Shown piece after piece: positions 50,630 to 58,833 of a DNA stretch of 64,000 bases. The notes beneath the pieces were generated by a model that saw nothing but the letters and a program-made list of their open reading frames with translations, was not told where the DNA came from and made no database searches. How positions within the stretch are numbered: the stretch's first letter is position 1; every line of letters begins with the position of its first letter. A program made the translations under genes and the position numbers. The DNA is from Lacisediminihabitans sp040549465 (GTDB lineage: Bacteria; Actinomycetota; Actinomycetes; Actinomycetales; Microbacteriaceae): contig NZ_JBEPTL010000001.1 of the NCBI RefSeq assembly GCF_040549465.1, positions 124,001 to 188,000 on the forward strand. The letters are read 5' to 3'.

Positions 50630-51868
50630 GTGGTAGATGATCCCAGCTGGGACGATATTTTCAACTCCCAGCCTCGTACGGGGGAGAATGCCGACCCGAC
50701 TCCGGAACCCGCGCCGCAGTCCCGCCGCGAGGCGCGCGAACGCCAGCCGAAGCGCGTGCGCGAAGGACGCGTCGATGAGTACGGGCCTCCTCCGCAGAAG
50801 AAAAAGAAGCGCAGGCTCGGCTGGCTCTGGGTATTGCTGGTTTTCGTCGTCGTCCTCGGTGGTGCGGCCACCGCCGTCTGGTTCACTTTCGAACCGCAGA
50901 TCAGGCACGTACTGGGCTGGGAAGACTCGAACGACTACGTCGGCAGTGGCTCTGGCAAGGTCATCGTCACGGTCAAGGACGGCCAGATCGGTGGCGACGT
51001 GGCCAAGACGCTGGCCGCCTCCGGTGTGACGAAGACCTATGACGCCTTCTACGGCCTGCTGCTCAAGACGCCGAGCGTGCAGTTCCAGCCCGGCAGCTAT
51101 CAGCTGAAGAAGCAGATGAGTGCCAAGTCTGCTCTCGCTGCCATCACCGATCCCAAGAATAAGGTGTTGACCCGCGTGATCCTCCCGGAGGGCATCACAG
51201 TGAAGGGCGTCATCACCAGGCTCTCCGACATCAGCCAGAGCACCGGTGTCACCAGGGAACAGCTGGAGGCTGCCGCCGCCGACTATAAGTCGTTCGGGCT
51301 CCCGGCCGAAGCCCCGAGTCTCGAGGGCTATCTGTTTCCGGCCACTTACAATGTCAATCCGGGCCTGAGCGCCCACCAGATCCTTGACACCTTCGTCAAG
51401 GAGACGTTCAAGCGATTGGATGCCGCGGGCGTCGCGCCCGCGGACCGCCACCGTATCCTCACCCTCGCCGCCCTCACGCAGAAAGAGGGCGGAAGCACCG
51501 CCGACTTCCTCAAGGTCGCCAGGGTCTGGGACAACCGCATCGCCGACAAAATGAACCTGCAGTCGGATGCGACGGTGAGCTATGGCGTCGGAGGTACTAC
51601 CCTCGAGACCACAGCCGCCCAGCGCGCCGACAAGAGCAACCCCTACAACACCTATGCCAACCCCGGGCTACCGGTCGGACCGATTTCGAACCCCGGTCAA
51701 GCGGCGATCGACGCGACCCTTCATCCGGCTGACGGCTCGTGGATCTACTTCGTGGTGGTCAACTGTTCGACCGGTGAGACCGCATTCTCCGACACGCTCG
51801 CCCAGCATGAGGCGGCAAACAAGCAGCTCGGGCAGTGGCAGAAGGAGCATCCGGGCGGCTGCAACTGA
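50630..51868 (+). CDS. mltG: endolytic peptidoglycan transglycosylase MltG
   Basis: A 412-residue membrane-bound lytic enzyme. A cytosolic head rich in Arg, Pro and Glu (about residues 1-60), one membrane helix (WLWVLLVFVVVLGGAATAV, about 64-82), a LysM-like domain and the YceG catalytic domain follow, with the catalytic Glu in LAALTQKEGGSTADF (about residue 286) and the end block NPYNTYANPGLPVGPISNPG. MltG cuts nascent glycan strands and sets their length. GTG start at 50630. Its TGA shares one base with the aroE ATG. The order ruvX-mltG-aroE is common in Gram-positive bacteria. Confidence 0.94.
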   Translation: MVDDPSWDDIFNSQPRTGENADPTPEPAPQSRREARERQPKRVREGRVDEYGPPPQKKKKRRLGWLWVLLVFVVVLGGAATAVWFTFEPQIRHVLGWEDSNDYVGSGSGKVIVTVKDGQIGGDVAKTLAASGVTKTYDAFYGLLLKTPSVQFQPGSYQLKKQMSAKSALAAITDPKNKVLTRVILPEGITVKGVITRLSDISQSTGVTREQLEAAAADYKSFGLPAEAPSLEGYLFPATYNVNPGLSAHQILDTFVKETFKRLDAAGVAPADRHRILTLAALTQKEGGSTADFLKVARVWDNRIADKMNLQSDATVSYGVGGTTLETTAAQRADKSNPYNTYANPGLPVGPISNPGQAAIDATLHPADGSWIYFVVVNCSTGETAFSDTLAQHEAANKQLGQWQKEHPGGCN

Positions 51869-52701
51869 TGCGGCTCGCGGTGCTCGGGCATCCGATCGCG
51901 CACTCCAAGTCTCCGGCCCTTCACGCCGCTGCCTACGCGGCGCTCGGATTGCCATGGGTCTACGAGGCGATTGATGTGACCTCGGATGCGTTGCCCGCCT
52001 TCATCGAGAGCAGGGATGCGGAATGGCGTGGCCTGTCCCTCACCATGCCACTCAAGCGCGACGTGATGCCGTTCCTCGGAGCAATGGATGAGTTCACGGA
52101 ACTCACCGGCGGGGCGAACACCGTCTTGTTCGACACCGAACGCCGGATGCTGCACGGGTTCAACACCGATGTCTACGGTGTGACGGAGTCTTTTCGTGCC
52201 GCGGGGGTTCACAGTCTCTCCACCGTCCGACTGCTCGGCGGCGGAGCGACGGCGTCATCGGTGCTGGTGGCTGTCACACGGCTTGGCGCCCGTCGCGTCG
52301 TGATCGCCACCCGGGCTCCGGAGAAGCTCGGACCGCTCATCGCGCTGGCTGAGCAACTCGAACTCGAACTCGGCGACGAACCGCTGACGGCGATCGATCG
52401 TGATTTTGTGCCAGACGCTGTCGTGAGCACGCTGCCGAACGGTGTGGAAATCGACCTGGATCTCGGCGAGGAGTCCTACCGGAGGTCTGTGCTGTTCGAC
52501 GTTGCTTACGAACCGTGGCCGACAGCCCTCGCCGCGAACTGGATCGCCACGGGAGGCACAGTCATCCGGGGACTGGAGATGCTGGCCCACCAGGCGCTCA
52601 TCCAAGTGCGGATCTTCGTCAACGGGCATCCGGATACCGCTCTCGACGACGAGGCCGCCGTGTTCGCGGCGATGCGCGCGGCGGTCGACCTCCCGAACTG
52701 A
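51868..52701 (+). CDS. aroE: shikimate dehydrogenase
   Basis: A 277-residue NADPH-dependent enzyme that reduces 3-dehydroshikimate to shikimate. The substrate domain begins LAVLGHPIAHSKSPALHAAA with the catalytic Lys in SLTMPLKRDVMP (about residue 65) and Asn/Asp in GGANTVLFD and HGFNTDVYG. The nucleotide-binding loop is LLGGGATASSVLVAV, a slightly unusual version of the G-x-G-x-x motif, and the C-terminal helix has LEMLAHQALIQVRIF. Start is the ATG overlapping the mltG stop. First gene of the shikimate cluster in this window. Confidence 0.93.
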   Translation: MRLAVLGHPIAHSKSPALHAAAYAALGLPWVYEAIDVTSDALPAFIESRDAEWRGLSLTMPLKRDVMPFLGAMDEFTELTGGANTVLFDTERRMLHGFNTDVYGVTESFRAAGVHSLSTVRLLGGGATASSVLVAVTRLGARRVVIATRAPEKLGPLIALAEQLELELGDEPLTAIDRDFVPDAVVSTLPNGVEIDLDLGEESYRRSVLFDVAYEPWPTALAANWIATGGTVIRGLEMLAHQALIQVRIFVNGHPDTALDDEAAVFAAMRAAVDLPN

Positions 52702-52737
52702 ATTCGGCGGCTCGGAGGCTGTGGGAGGATTCTTTAC

Positions 52738-53952
52738 ATGCTCCGATGGTTGACCGCAGGCGAATCGCACGGCCCGGAACTGGTGGCTATTCTCGAGGGG
52801 ATGCCGGCCGGCGTGCCGGTGACCATGGGCGCGATCCAGGCCGACCTCTACCGCCGCACGCTCGGCTACGGACGCGGTGCACGGCAGAAGTTCGAGCAGG
52901 ACGAGCTGACGATCAGCGGTGGTGTGCGCTTCGGTCTCACCATGGGCAGCCCGATTGCCCTGCGTATCGGCAACACCGAATGGCCACGGTGGGTGGAGGT
53001 GATGAGCGCCGCTCCGGTCGATCTCGACACCCTGCCCAAGGGTCGCGGAGCGGCACTGACCCGCCCCCGCCCAGGGCATGCCGACCTGGTAGGCATGCAG
53101 AAGTACGGCTTCGAGGAATCACGCAACGTCCTGGAGCGCGCGAGCGCCAGGGAGACGGCCGCGCGTGTGGCTCTCGGTGCGGTTGCACGATCGTTTCTCG
53201 CCGAACTCGGTATCGGCCTGGTGTCGCACACCCTGTCGATCGGATCGGTGCGTGTTCCGGCGGGTCGCGCGCTTCCCGGCCCCGCGGATGTCGCGGCTCT
53301 CGACACCGATCCGCTGCGCTGTTTCGACTCCGAGACCTCAGCGCTCATGGTGGCGGAGGTCGACAGGGCTCACGAGGACGGCGACACTCTCGGCGGGGTC
53401 GTAGAAGTTCTCGCCTACAACCTTCCGCCGGGACTCGGTTCTTACACCCACTGGGACCGCCGCCTCGACTCGCAGCTGGCTGCCGCCCTCATGGGCATCC
53501 AGGCCATCAAGGGCGTCGAGGTCGGCGACGGCTTCGCGACAGCCGCACGTCGAGGCTCCGAAGCACACGACGAACTGTTCAAGACCCACGACGGCATCGT
53601 GCGATCGAGCGACCGTGCCGGCGGCACCGAGGGTGGTATGAGCACCGGGACGGTGCTGCGAGTGAGCGCCGCCATGAAGCCGATCTCGACGGTTCCCCAC
53701 GCGCTGCGCACCGTCGACATTGCGGGGGGTGGTGCCGCTGAGGCACACCACCAGCGTTCCGATGTCTGCGCGGTACCCGCCGCTGGCGTTGTGGCCGAAG
53801 CCATGGTCGCACTCGTGCTGGCGAATTCCGTGCTGGAGAAATTCGGTGGCGACTCGATCGTCGAGACGAAGCGCAACTTCGACGCGTACGTCGCGGCCAT
53901 TCCCGAAAACCTGCGCACCGGATCGGTCTCCGATCCGCGCCTCGGCCGGTAA
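52738..53952 (+). CDS. aroC: chorismate synthase
   Basis: A 404-residue FMN-dependent enzyme that converts EPSP to chorismate, the last common step of aromatic amino acid synthesis. The signature blocks are MLRWLTAGESHGPELVAILE at the start, GRGARQKFEQDE, RPGHADLVGMQKYG, and the active-site regions ASARETAARVALGA and SSDRAGGTEGGMSTG with FMN-contacting residues, and near the end HHQRSDVCAVPAAG. A TAG-free 36-bp gap separates it from aroE. Located upstream of aroK and aroB. Confidence 0.96.
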   Translation: MLRWLTAGESHGPELVAILEGMPAGVPVTMGAIQADLYRRTLGYGRGARQKFEQDELTISGGVRFGLTMGSPIALRIGNTEWPRWVEVMSAAPVDLDTLPKGRGAALTRPRPGHADLVGMQKYGFEESRNVLERASARETAARVALGAVARSFLAELGIGLVSHTLSIGSVRVPAGRALPGPADVAALDTDPLRCFDSETSALMVAEVDRAHEDGDTLGGVVEVLAYNLPPGLGSYTHWDRRLDSQLAAALMGIQAIKGVEVGDGFATAARRGSEAHDELFKTHDGIVRSSDRAGGTEGGMSTGTVLRVSAAMKPISTVPHALRTVDIAGGGAAEAHHQRSDVCAVPAAGVVAEAMVALVLANSVLEKFGGDSIVETKRNFDAYVAAIPENLRTGSVSDPRLGR

Positions 53953-53961
53953 CGCGTTCGC

Positions 53962-54468
53962 ATGAGCCCTGCTCCGCATCTCGTTCTGATCGGTCCACCC
54001 GGCGCGGGGAAGACCCGACTCGGCAAGAAGGTCGCCCGCCTGATCGGCGCCGACTTCATCGACACCGATCGACGGATCGTGTCGACCCATGGACCGATCG
54101 CCGAGATCTTCGCGACCTACGGCGAAGCGCACTTTCGTCGTCTCGAACGGGCGGAGGTCACTCGTGCTCTCGCCGAACCCGCCGTGATCTCGCTGGGCGG
54201 AGGGGCCGTGCTCGACCCCGGTACGCAGGCCGATCTCGCGCTGCACCGCATCGCGCTCGTCACGGTGAGCCCCGAGGCCGTCGAGGCCCGGATCGCCGGA
54301 TCCAGTCGTCCCCTCGTCGCGGGCGGAATCGACGCGTGGACCCGCCTCGTCGAGACGCGACGAGAAATCTACGAACGACTCGCAACCCGCACCTGGGATA
54401 CGTCCCATCGACCGATCGACCAGATCGCCGCCGAGATGGCCGGCTGGGTCACGAAGGAAGAACGATGA
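53962..54468 (+). CDS. aroK: shikimate kinase
   Basis: A 168-residue P-loop kinase that phosphorylates shikimate. Walker A is IGPPGAGKTRLGKKVA (about residues 11-26), the shikimate-binding Asp is in FIDTDRRIV, the glycine loop is VISLGGGAVLDPG, and the lid has an Arg in GSSRPLVAGG. It starts 10 bp after the aroC stop and overlaps the aroB start (ATGA). Confidence 0.94.
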   Translation: MSPAPHLVLIGPPGAGKTRLGKKVARLIGADFIDTDRRIVSTHGPIAEIFATYGEAHFRRLERAEVTRALAEPAVISLGGGAVLDPGTQADLALHRIALVTVSPEAVEARIAGSSRPLVAGGIDAWTRLVETRREIYERLATRTWDTSHRPIDQIAAEMAGWVTKEER

Positions 54469-55538
54469 GCACAACCACAATCACCGTGTCCGGCACGGAA
54501 CCTTACGACGTACTCGTGGGCCGAGGCATCCTCGATCGGCTGCCTGAGTTGATCGGACCCAACGCTCAGAAGGTGCTGATCGTTCATCCGCCGACGCTCG
54601 GCGCCCGTGCTGCTGCGCTGCGCGAATCGCTGGTCGGAGACTACGAGGTGTTGCTGGCCGAGATCCCGGATGCCGAGGCGGGCAAACGGGTCGAGGTCGC
54701 CGCGTTCTGCTGGCAGGTCATGGGCCAGGCCGATTTCACCCGAACCGACGCCGTCGTCGGGTTCGGCGGGGGATCGGTGACCGACGTCGCCGGATTCGTC
54801 GCCGCGACCTGGCTGCGCGGCATCCGCCTGATCCAGCTGCCGACGACGCTTCTCGGCATGGTGGACGCCGCGATCGGCGGCAAGACCGGCATCAACACGG
54901 CGGAGGGCAAAAATCTCGTCGGAGCTTTTTACGCGCCGGCCGGGGTGATCGTCGATCTCGACACCCTGACCGGACTCAGCCAGATGGAGATCCTCGCGGG
55001 GTTCGGCGAGGTCGTGAAGTACGGTTTCATCGCCGAGCCCGAGATCCTGGACATCATCGAGCGGGACGTAGATGTCGCGACCGACTCGCAGAGCGAGGAG
55101 TTCCGTCGCATGGTGGAGCTCTCGATCCGCATCAAGGCGCGCGTGGTCGGTGAGGACTTCAGGGAGGCCGGACTGCGCGAGATCCTGAACTACGGTCACA
55201 CGCTGGGGCACGCCGTCGAATATGCGGAGCGGTTCCAGTGGCGTCACGGTGCGGCCGTCGCGATCGGAATGGTCTACGCGGCGGAACTGGGTCGGCTCAC
55301 CGGTCGACTTTCCGACGAGGTCGTCGATCGCCACCGCAGCATCCTCACCTCGCTGCAGCTGCCCATCGGTTACCCCGCTGGACGTTGGAGCACCCTGCTC
55401 TCCGTGATGAAGCGCGACAAGAAGGCTCGCGGCAGCATGCTGCGGTTCATCGTGCTCGACGACGTCGCGAAGCCGACCACTCTGACCGGCCCCGATGAGA
55501 GCCTGCTATTCGCCGCCTACCAGGAGATCGGCATCTGA
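54465..55538 (+). CDS. aroB: 3-dehydroquinate synthase
   Basis: A 357-residue NAD- and metal-dependent enzyme that cyclises DAHP to 3-dehydroquinate. The NAD-binding block is VVGFGGGSVTDVAGFVAATW and the substrate site includes LPTTLLGMVDAAIGGKTGIN and the metal ligands in FGEVVKYGFIAEPE (Glu), LNYGHTLGHAVEY (His) and the more distal FQWRHGAAVAIGM (His). Start overlaps aroK. The next gene on the same strand is an SDR that does not belong to the shikimate pathway. Confidence 0.96.
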   Translation: MSTTTITVSGTEPYDVLVGRGILDRLPELIGPNAQKVLIVHPPTLGARAAALRESLVGDYEVLLAEIPDAEAGKRVEVAAFCWQVMGQADFTRTDAVVGFGGGSVTDVAGFVAATWLRGIRLIQLPTTLLGMVDAAIGGKTGINTAEGKNLVGAFYAPAGVIVDLDTLTGLSQMEILAGFGEVVKYGFIAEPEILDIIERDVDVATDSQSEEFRRMVELSIRIKARVVGEDFREAGLREILNYGHTLGHAVEYAERFQWRHGAAVAIGMVYAAELGRLTGRLSDEVVDRHRSILTSLQLPIGYPAGRWSTLLSVMKRDKKARGSMLRFIVLDDVAKPTTLTGPDESLLFAAYQEIGI

Positions 55539-55558
55539 CCCCGTCGCTGCCGCACTGC

Positions 55559-55564
55559 TAGGTT
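55559..55564 (+). promoter_or_regulatory. -10 element for leaderless SDR transcript
   Basis: TAGGTT ends six bases before the ATG at 55571. No ribosome-binding site separates them, so a leaderless transcript from an internal promoter of the shikimate cluster is expected. Confidence 0.5.
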
Positions 55565-55570
55565 CTTTGG

Positions 55571-56329
55571 ATGAGTGATTCTCGTCCCGTGGTGTTGCTG
55601 ACCGGCCTCGGACGTCGCATCGGCATCGCGGCCGGAATCGCCGAGCGACTGGCTGCCGACGGCTGGGATATCGCCTTCGTCTACTCCTCGCATTACGACG
55701 ATCGAGCCAACGGTGGCGCGGGAGATATTGCTGAGATAGAAGGACGACTTCGTGAGCTGGGCGCCGAAGTGGTCGGGATCGATGCTGATCTCGGGAATGT
55801 CGAGGTGGCGGCATCCGCCCTCGATATCGCTGAGACCCTCGGGCGGGTGACCGCGCTGGTGCTCAGCCATGCCGAGAGCGTGAACTCCGGGATTCTCAGC
55901 ACGACGGTGGAGAGCTTCGATCGCCACTTCGCGGTGAACGCCAGAGCCAGTTGGCTGTTGATCCGTGAATTCGCAGCGCGCTTCACCGGGGAGCGCGGCA
56001 CCGGACGCGTCGTGGCCCTGACCAGTGACGCGATCACCGACGAGGTTCCCTATGGCGCCAGCAAGGGCGCTCTCGACAGGATTGTCTTCGCCGCTGCCCG
56101 CGAATTCGCCGAACTCGGCATCACCTCCAATGCCGTCAATCCCGGGCCAGTCGATACCGGCTGGATGACGGATGAGGTGCGTGGCTGGGTTCGCGATCGC
56201 ACGCCGGCTGGCCGAGGTGGTCAGCCAGCCGACACGGCCTCTCTCGTCGCCTTCCTGCTGTCGGAGGACGGCCAGTGGATCAACGGCCAGCTGTTGAAGT
56301 CCGACGGCGGCTTCAGCGCGCCGGGATGA
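55571..56329 (+). CDS. short-chain dehydrogenase/reductase
   Basis: A 252-residue Rossmann-fold oxidoreductase. The cofactor motif is atypical: GLGRRIGIAAGIAERLAADG near residue 12, close to the glycine-rich form of enoyl-ACP reductase-like or pteridine-reductase-like SDRs. Catalytic residues of the classic set are visible as YGASKGALD (Tyr and Lys, about residues 161-165), with Ser in LTSDAITDE near 155 and VNPGPVDTGWM after it. The substrate is unknown. It is an insertion between aroB and aroQ and has its own leaderless promoter. Confidence 0.88.
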   Translation: MSDSRPVVLLTGLGRRIGIAAGIAERLAADGWDIAFVYSSHYDDRANGGAGDIAEIEGRLRELGAEVVGIDADLGNVEVAASALDIAETLGRVTALVLSHAESVNSGILSTTVESFDRHFAVNARASWLLIREFAARFTGERGTGRVVALTSDAITDEVPYGASKGALDRIVFAAAREFAELGITSNAVNPGPVDTGWMTDEVRGWVRDRTPAGRGGQPADTASLVAFLLSEDGQWINGQLLKSDGGFSAPG

Positions 56330-56372
56330 CGACACCAAGGGCACGCGCCCCGCAGCGATAAGCTCAACAACC

Positions 56373-56810
56373 ATGGCCAGCATCCTCGTTCTCAACGGTC
56401 CGAACCTCGGGCGTCTCGGCAGCCGGGAACCCGATGTCTACGGCAGCGGCACGCTCGCGGAACTCCGCGCAGAACTCGACCGCGAAGTCCCTTCCGACCA
56501 CGTCATCGACCTGCGCCAGACGAATGACGAGGCCGAACTCATCGGCTGGCTCTACGAGGCCGTCGACACCGCGAGTCCGGTGATCCTGAACCCAGCCGCT
56601 TTCACGCACTACTCCTACGCGCTTCGGGATGCCGCGGCTCTCGTCACCAAGGCCGGCCTGATCCTCGTGGAGGTGCATCTCTCCAACCCGCACGCGCGCG
56701 AGGAGTTCCGGCACACCAGCGTCATCTCCGGCGTCGCCACCGGCGTGATTGCCGGCTTCGGTTTCGACTCATACCTGCTGGCCCTTGACCTCATTAAGAG
56801 ACGGTCCTAG
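56373..56810 (+). CDS. aroQ: 3-dehydroquinate dehydratase, type II
   Basis: A 145-residue dodecameric dehydratase that converts 3-dehydroquinate to 3-dehydroshikimate. The type II signature is LNGPNLGRLGSREPDVYG (catalytic Arg and Tyr in this loop), with ILNPAAFTHYSYALRDA (about residues 70-86) and the catalytic His in EVHLSNPHAREEFRHTSV. Only five of the seven shikimate-pathway enzymes are in this window; DAHP synthase and EPSP synthase are elsewhere. A TAAGCT upstream of the ATG could serve as a -10 element. Confidence 0.96.
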   Translation: MASILVLNGPNLGRLGSREPDVYGSGTLAELRAELDREVPSDHVIDLRQTNDEAELIGWLYEAVDTASPVILNPAAFTHYSYALRDAAALVTKAGLILVEVHLSNPHAREEFRHTSVISGVATGVIAGFGFDSYLLALDLIKRRS

Positions 56811-56906
56811 CCTCGTTGTGCCTTCGGGGTGGGCTGAGCCGGTAAACTCGAGGCTTCGGCGCCGTCGCGCCCGCCTACCTCCCTTCCAGAACGGATTTCT
56901 ACAGCC

Positions 56907-57467
56907 ATGGCTTCAACCGCTGATATCAGGAACGGCGTCGTTCTCAACATGGACGGCCAGCTCTGGACCGTCATCGAATTCCAGCACGTCAAGCCGGGCA
57001 AGGGTGGCGCATTCGTGCGCACCAAGGTGAAGAACGTCATGAGCGGCAAGGTCGTGGACCGCACATTCAACGCCGGTGCCAAGATCGAAACCGAGACCGT
57101 CGACCGCCGCGATTTCCAGTACCTGTATAAGGACGGCGACGGCTTCGTGTTCATGGACACCGCCGATTACAACCAGATCACCCTCACCGAGGCCCAGGTC
57201 GGCGACGCCGCCAACTTCATGCTCGAGAACCAGTCGGTCACTGTAGCGCTGCACAACGATGCGCCGCTCTATGTCGAGCTGCCGGCATCCGTCATCCTCG
57301 AAATCACCTACACCGAGCCCGGCCTGCAGGGCGACCGCTCCACCGGCGGAACCAAGCCCGCGACCGTCGAAACCGGCTACCAGATCCAGGTTCCGCTGTT
57401 TCTCGAGCAGGGCACAAAGGTCAAAGTCGACACGCGTGACGGTTCATACCTCGGTCGCGTCAACTAG
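56907..57467 (+). CDS. efp: elongation factor P
   Basis: A 186-residue factor that rescues ribosomes stalled at polyproline stretches. It has the three-beta-barrel layout. The tip of the first domain, where many EF-P proteins carry a modified residue, reads KPGKGGAFVRTK (Lys about residue 32). The C-terminal domain has GDRSTGGTKPATVETGYQIQ and ends in TRDGSYLGRV. It has its own promoter region (TAAACT near 56842) and is followed by nusB after 3 bp. Confidence 0.97.
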   Translation: MASTADIRNGVVLNMDGQLWTVIEFQHVKPGKGGAFVRTKVKNVMSGKVVDRTFNAGAKIETETVDRRDFQYLYKDGDGFVFMDTADYNQITLTEAQVGDAANFMLENQSVTVALHNDAPLYVELPASVILEITYTEPGLQGDRSTGGTKPATVETGYQIQVPLFLEQGTKVKVDTRDGSYLGRVN

Positions 57468-57470
57468 TCG

Positions 57471-57884
57471 ATGAGTGCTCGCACCAAGGCTCGTAAGCGC
57501 GCAATCGACCTGCTCTACGGGGCGGATCTGCGCGAGATCTCCCTCAACGCCGCCATTGCCCTCGAGGCCGAGCGGGCTCTGAAGGAACCGACGCGTTCGG
57601 CGTCCTGGGCCTACGCCCGCACCATCGTCGAGGGCATCGCCGAGCACGGCGACGAGATCGACGAGCTGATCGAGACCTACGCCCAGGGCTGGACCATCAA
57701 CCGCATGCCGGTTCTCGACCGCGCGATCGTGCGCATCGGTATCTGGGAGGTCATGTTCAACGACGAGGTCCCGGATGCGGTGGCCATTTCCGAGGCCGTC
57801 GAGGCTGCGAAGGAACTCAGCACGGAGGACTCCGGCAGTTTCGTCAACGGCCTGCTCGGTCGTATCGCCCAGACCAGGGTCTGA
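57471..57884 (+). CDS. nusB: transcription antitermination protein NusB
   Basis: A 137-residue all-helical RNA-binding protein that acts with NusE in rRNA antitermination. The N-terminus SARTKARKRAIDLLYGADLR and the C-terminal RIGIWEVMFNDEVPDAVAIS are diagnostic. It starts 3 bp after the efp stop. The same efp-nusB pair precedes the pyr operon in relatives; here an ABC transporter operon is placed between them. Confidence 0.94.
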   Translation: MSARTKARKRAIDLLYGADLREISLNAAIALEAERALKEPTRSASWAYARTIVEGIAEHGDEIDELIETYAQGWTINRMPVLDRAIVRIGIWEVMFNDEVPDAVAISEAVEAAKELSTEDSGSFVNGLLGRIAQTRV

Positions 57885-57970
57885 CCGTACTCGGCGAGAT
57901 TGTTGCGGAACATGTCGCCGCATTACGTTCCAGTTCGCAGGTAGCTGTGCGCTGCCCGTAACTTCGGTAT

Positions 57971-58813
57971 ATGCCCGCAACCCTGACGACTACGAGCGCG
58001 CCCGCGCTTTCGGTCTCACTGCGCGGTGTGAGCCGCAGCTTCGCGGCCGAGGGGCGCGACACCGAACCTCGCAGGGTGCTGCGCGATGTGAACCTGGAGA
58101 TCGCGCCGGGGGAGATCATCGCCCTCATCGGGCCGTCCGGATGCGGCAAATCCACTCTTCTACGCCAAATCAGCGGCCTCGACTCTCCTGACCTCGGCGA
58201 CCTCCGCATCGATGGCAGGGAGCTCGTCGGACTTGACCAGCGCTGCGCGATCGCCTTCCAGGAGCCGCGCCTGCTGCCGTGGCGCAGTATCGCCCGCAAC
58301 ATCGAACTCGGGCTTCCCCGCGGCACCGCACGGGCGACAGGGCGCGCACGAGTCGACGAACTGCTGCGTCTGGTACAACTCGCCGAGGCGAGCCAGTTGC
58401 GCCCGCGACAGGTATCGGGCGGAATGGCTCAGCGTGCCGCTCTCGCCAGGGCACTCGCCCGGGGCCCGGGGGTTCTCGTTCTCGATGAGCCGTTCGGAGC
58501 CCTGGATGCACTGACCAGACTCACGATGCAGGATCTGCTGCTCGACATCCACTCGCTCGAGCCTGCCACGATCATCCTGGTCACCCACGATGTGGACGAG
58601 GCGCTCTACCTGTCCGATCGAGTCGTGCTGCTCGGCCAGGAGGCAGGAGCCGAGCCGAACAGCGGCTCGGGCATCCGCAGGATCATCCGGGTACCCGGCG
58701 ATCGACCGCGCGACCGTTCCGACCAGGCACTCGCAGAGCTTCGGGTCGAGCTGTTGGACGGTCTCGGCGTCTCCAGCCACCACGCGCCTTCATCACACAC
58801 CCATTCACAGTAG
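57971..58813 (+). CDS. ABC transporter ATP-binding protein, nitrate/sulfonate/taurine type
   Basis: A 280-residue ATPase of the SsuB/TauB group. Walker A is IGPSGCGKSTLLRQ (about residue 56), the Q-loop is AFQEPRLLPW, the signature is QVSGGMAQRAALARAL and Walker B is VLVLDEPFGALD, followed by the switch His in VTHDVDEALYL. It would power uptake of an aliphatic sulfonate, nitrate or similar solute together with the next two genes. The ATG follows TATATG. A Ser/His-rich tail ends the protein. Confidence 0.93.
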   Translation: MPATLTTTSAPALSVSLRGVSRSFAAEGRDTEPRRVLRDVNLEIAPGEIIALIGPSGCGKSTLLRQISGLDSPDLGDLRIDGRELVGLDQRCAIAFQEPRLLPWRSIARNIELGLPRGTARATGRARVDELLRLVQLAEASQLRPRQVSGGMAQRAALARALARGPGVLVLDEPFGALDALTRLTMQDLLLDIHSLEPATIILVTHDVDEALYLSDRVVLLGQEAGAEPNSGSGIRRIIRVPGDRPRDRSDQALAELRVELLDGLGVSSHHAPSSHTHSQ

Positions 58814-58833
58814 AAGAGTTAGGGACTTTCAGC

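Noticed and set aside
57902..57935. A GGAAC...GTTCC inverted repeat before the ABC importer
   Set aside because: The arms are only five bases and about 20 bp apart, within chance for this composition.
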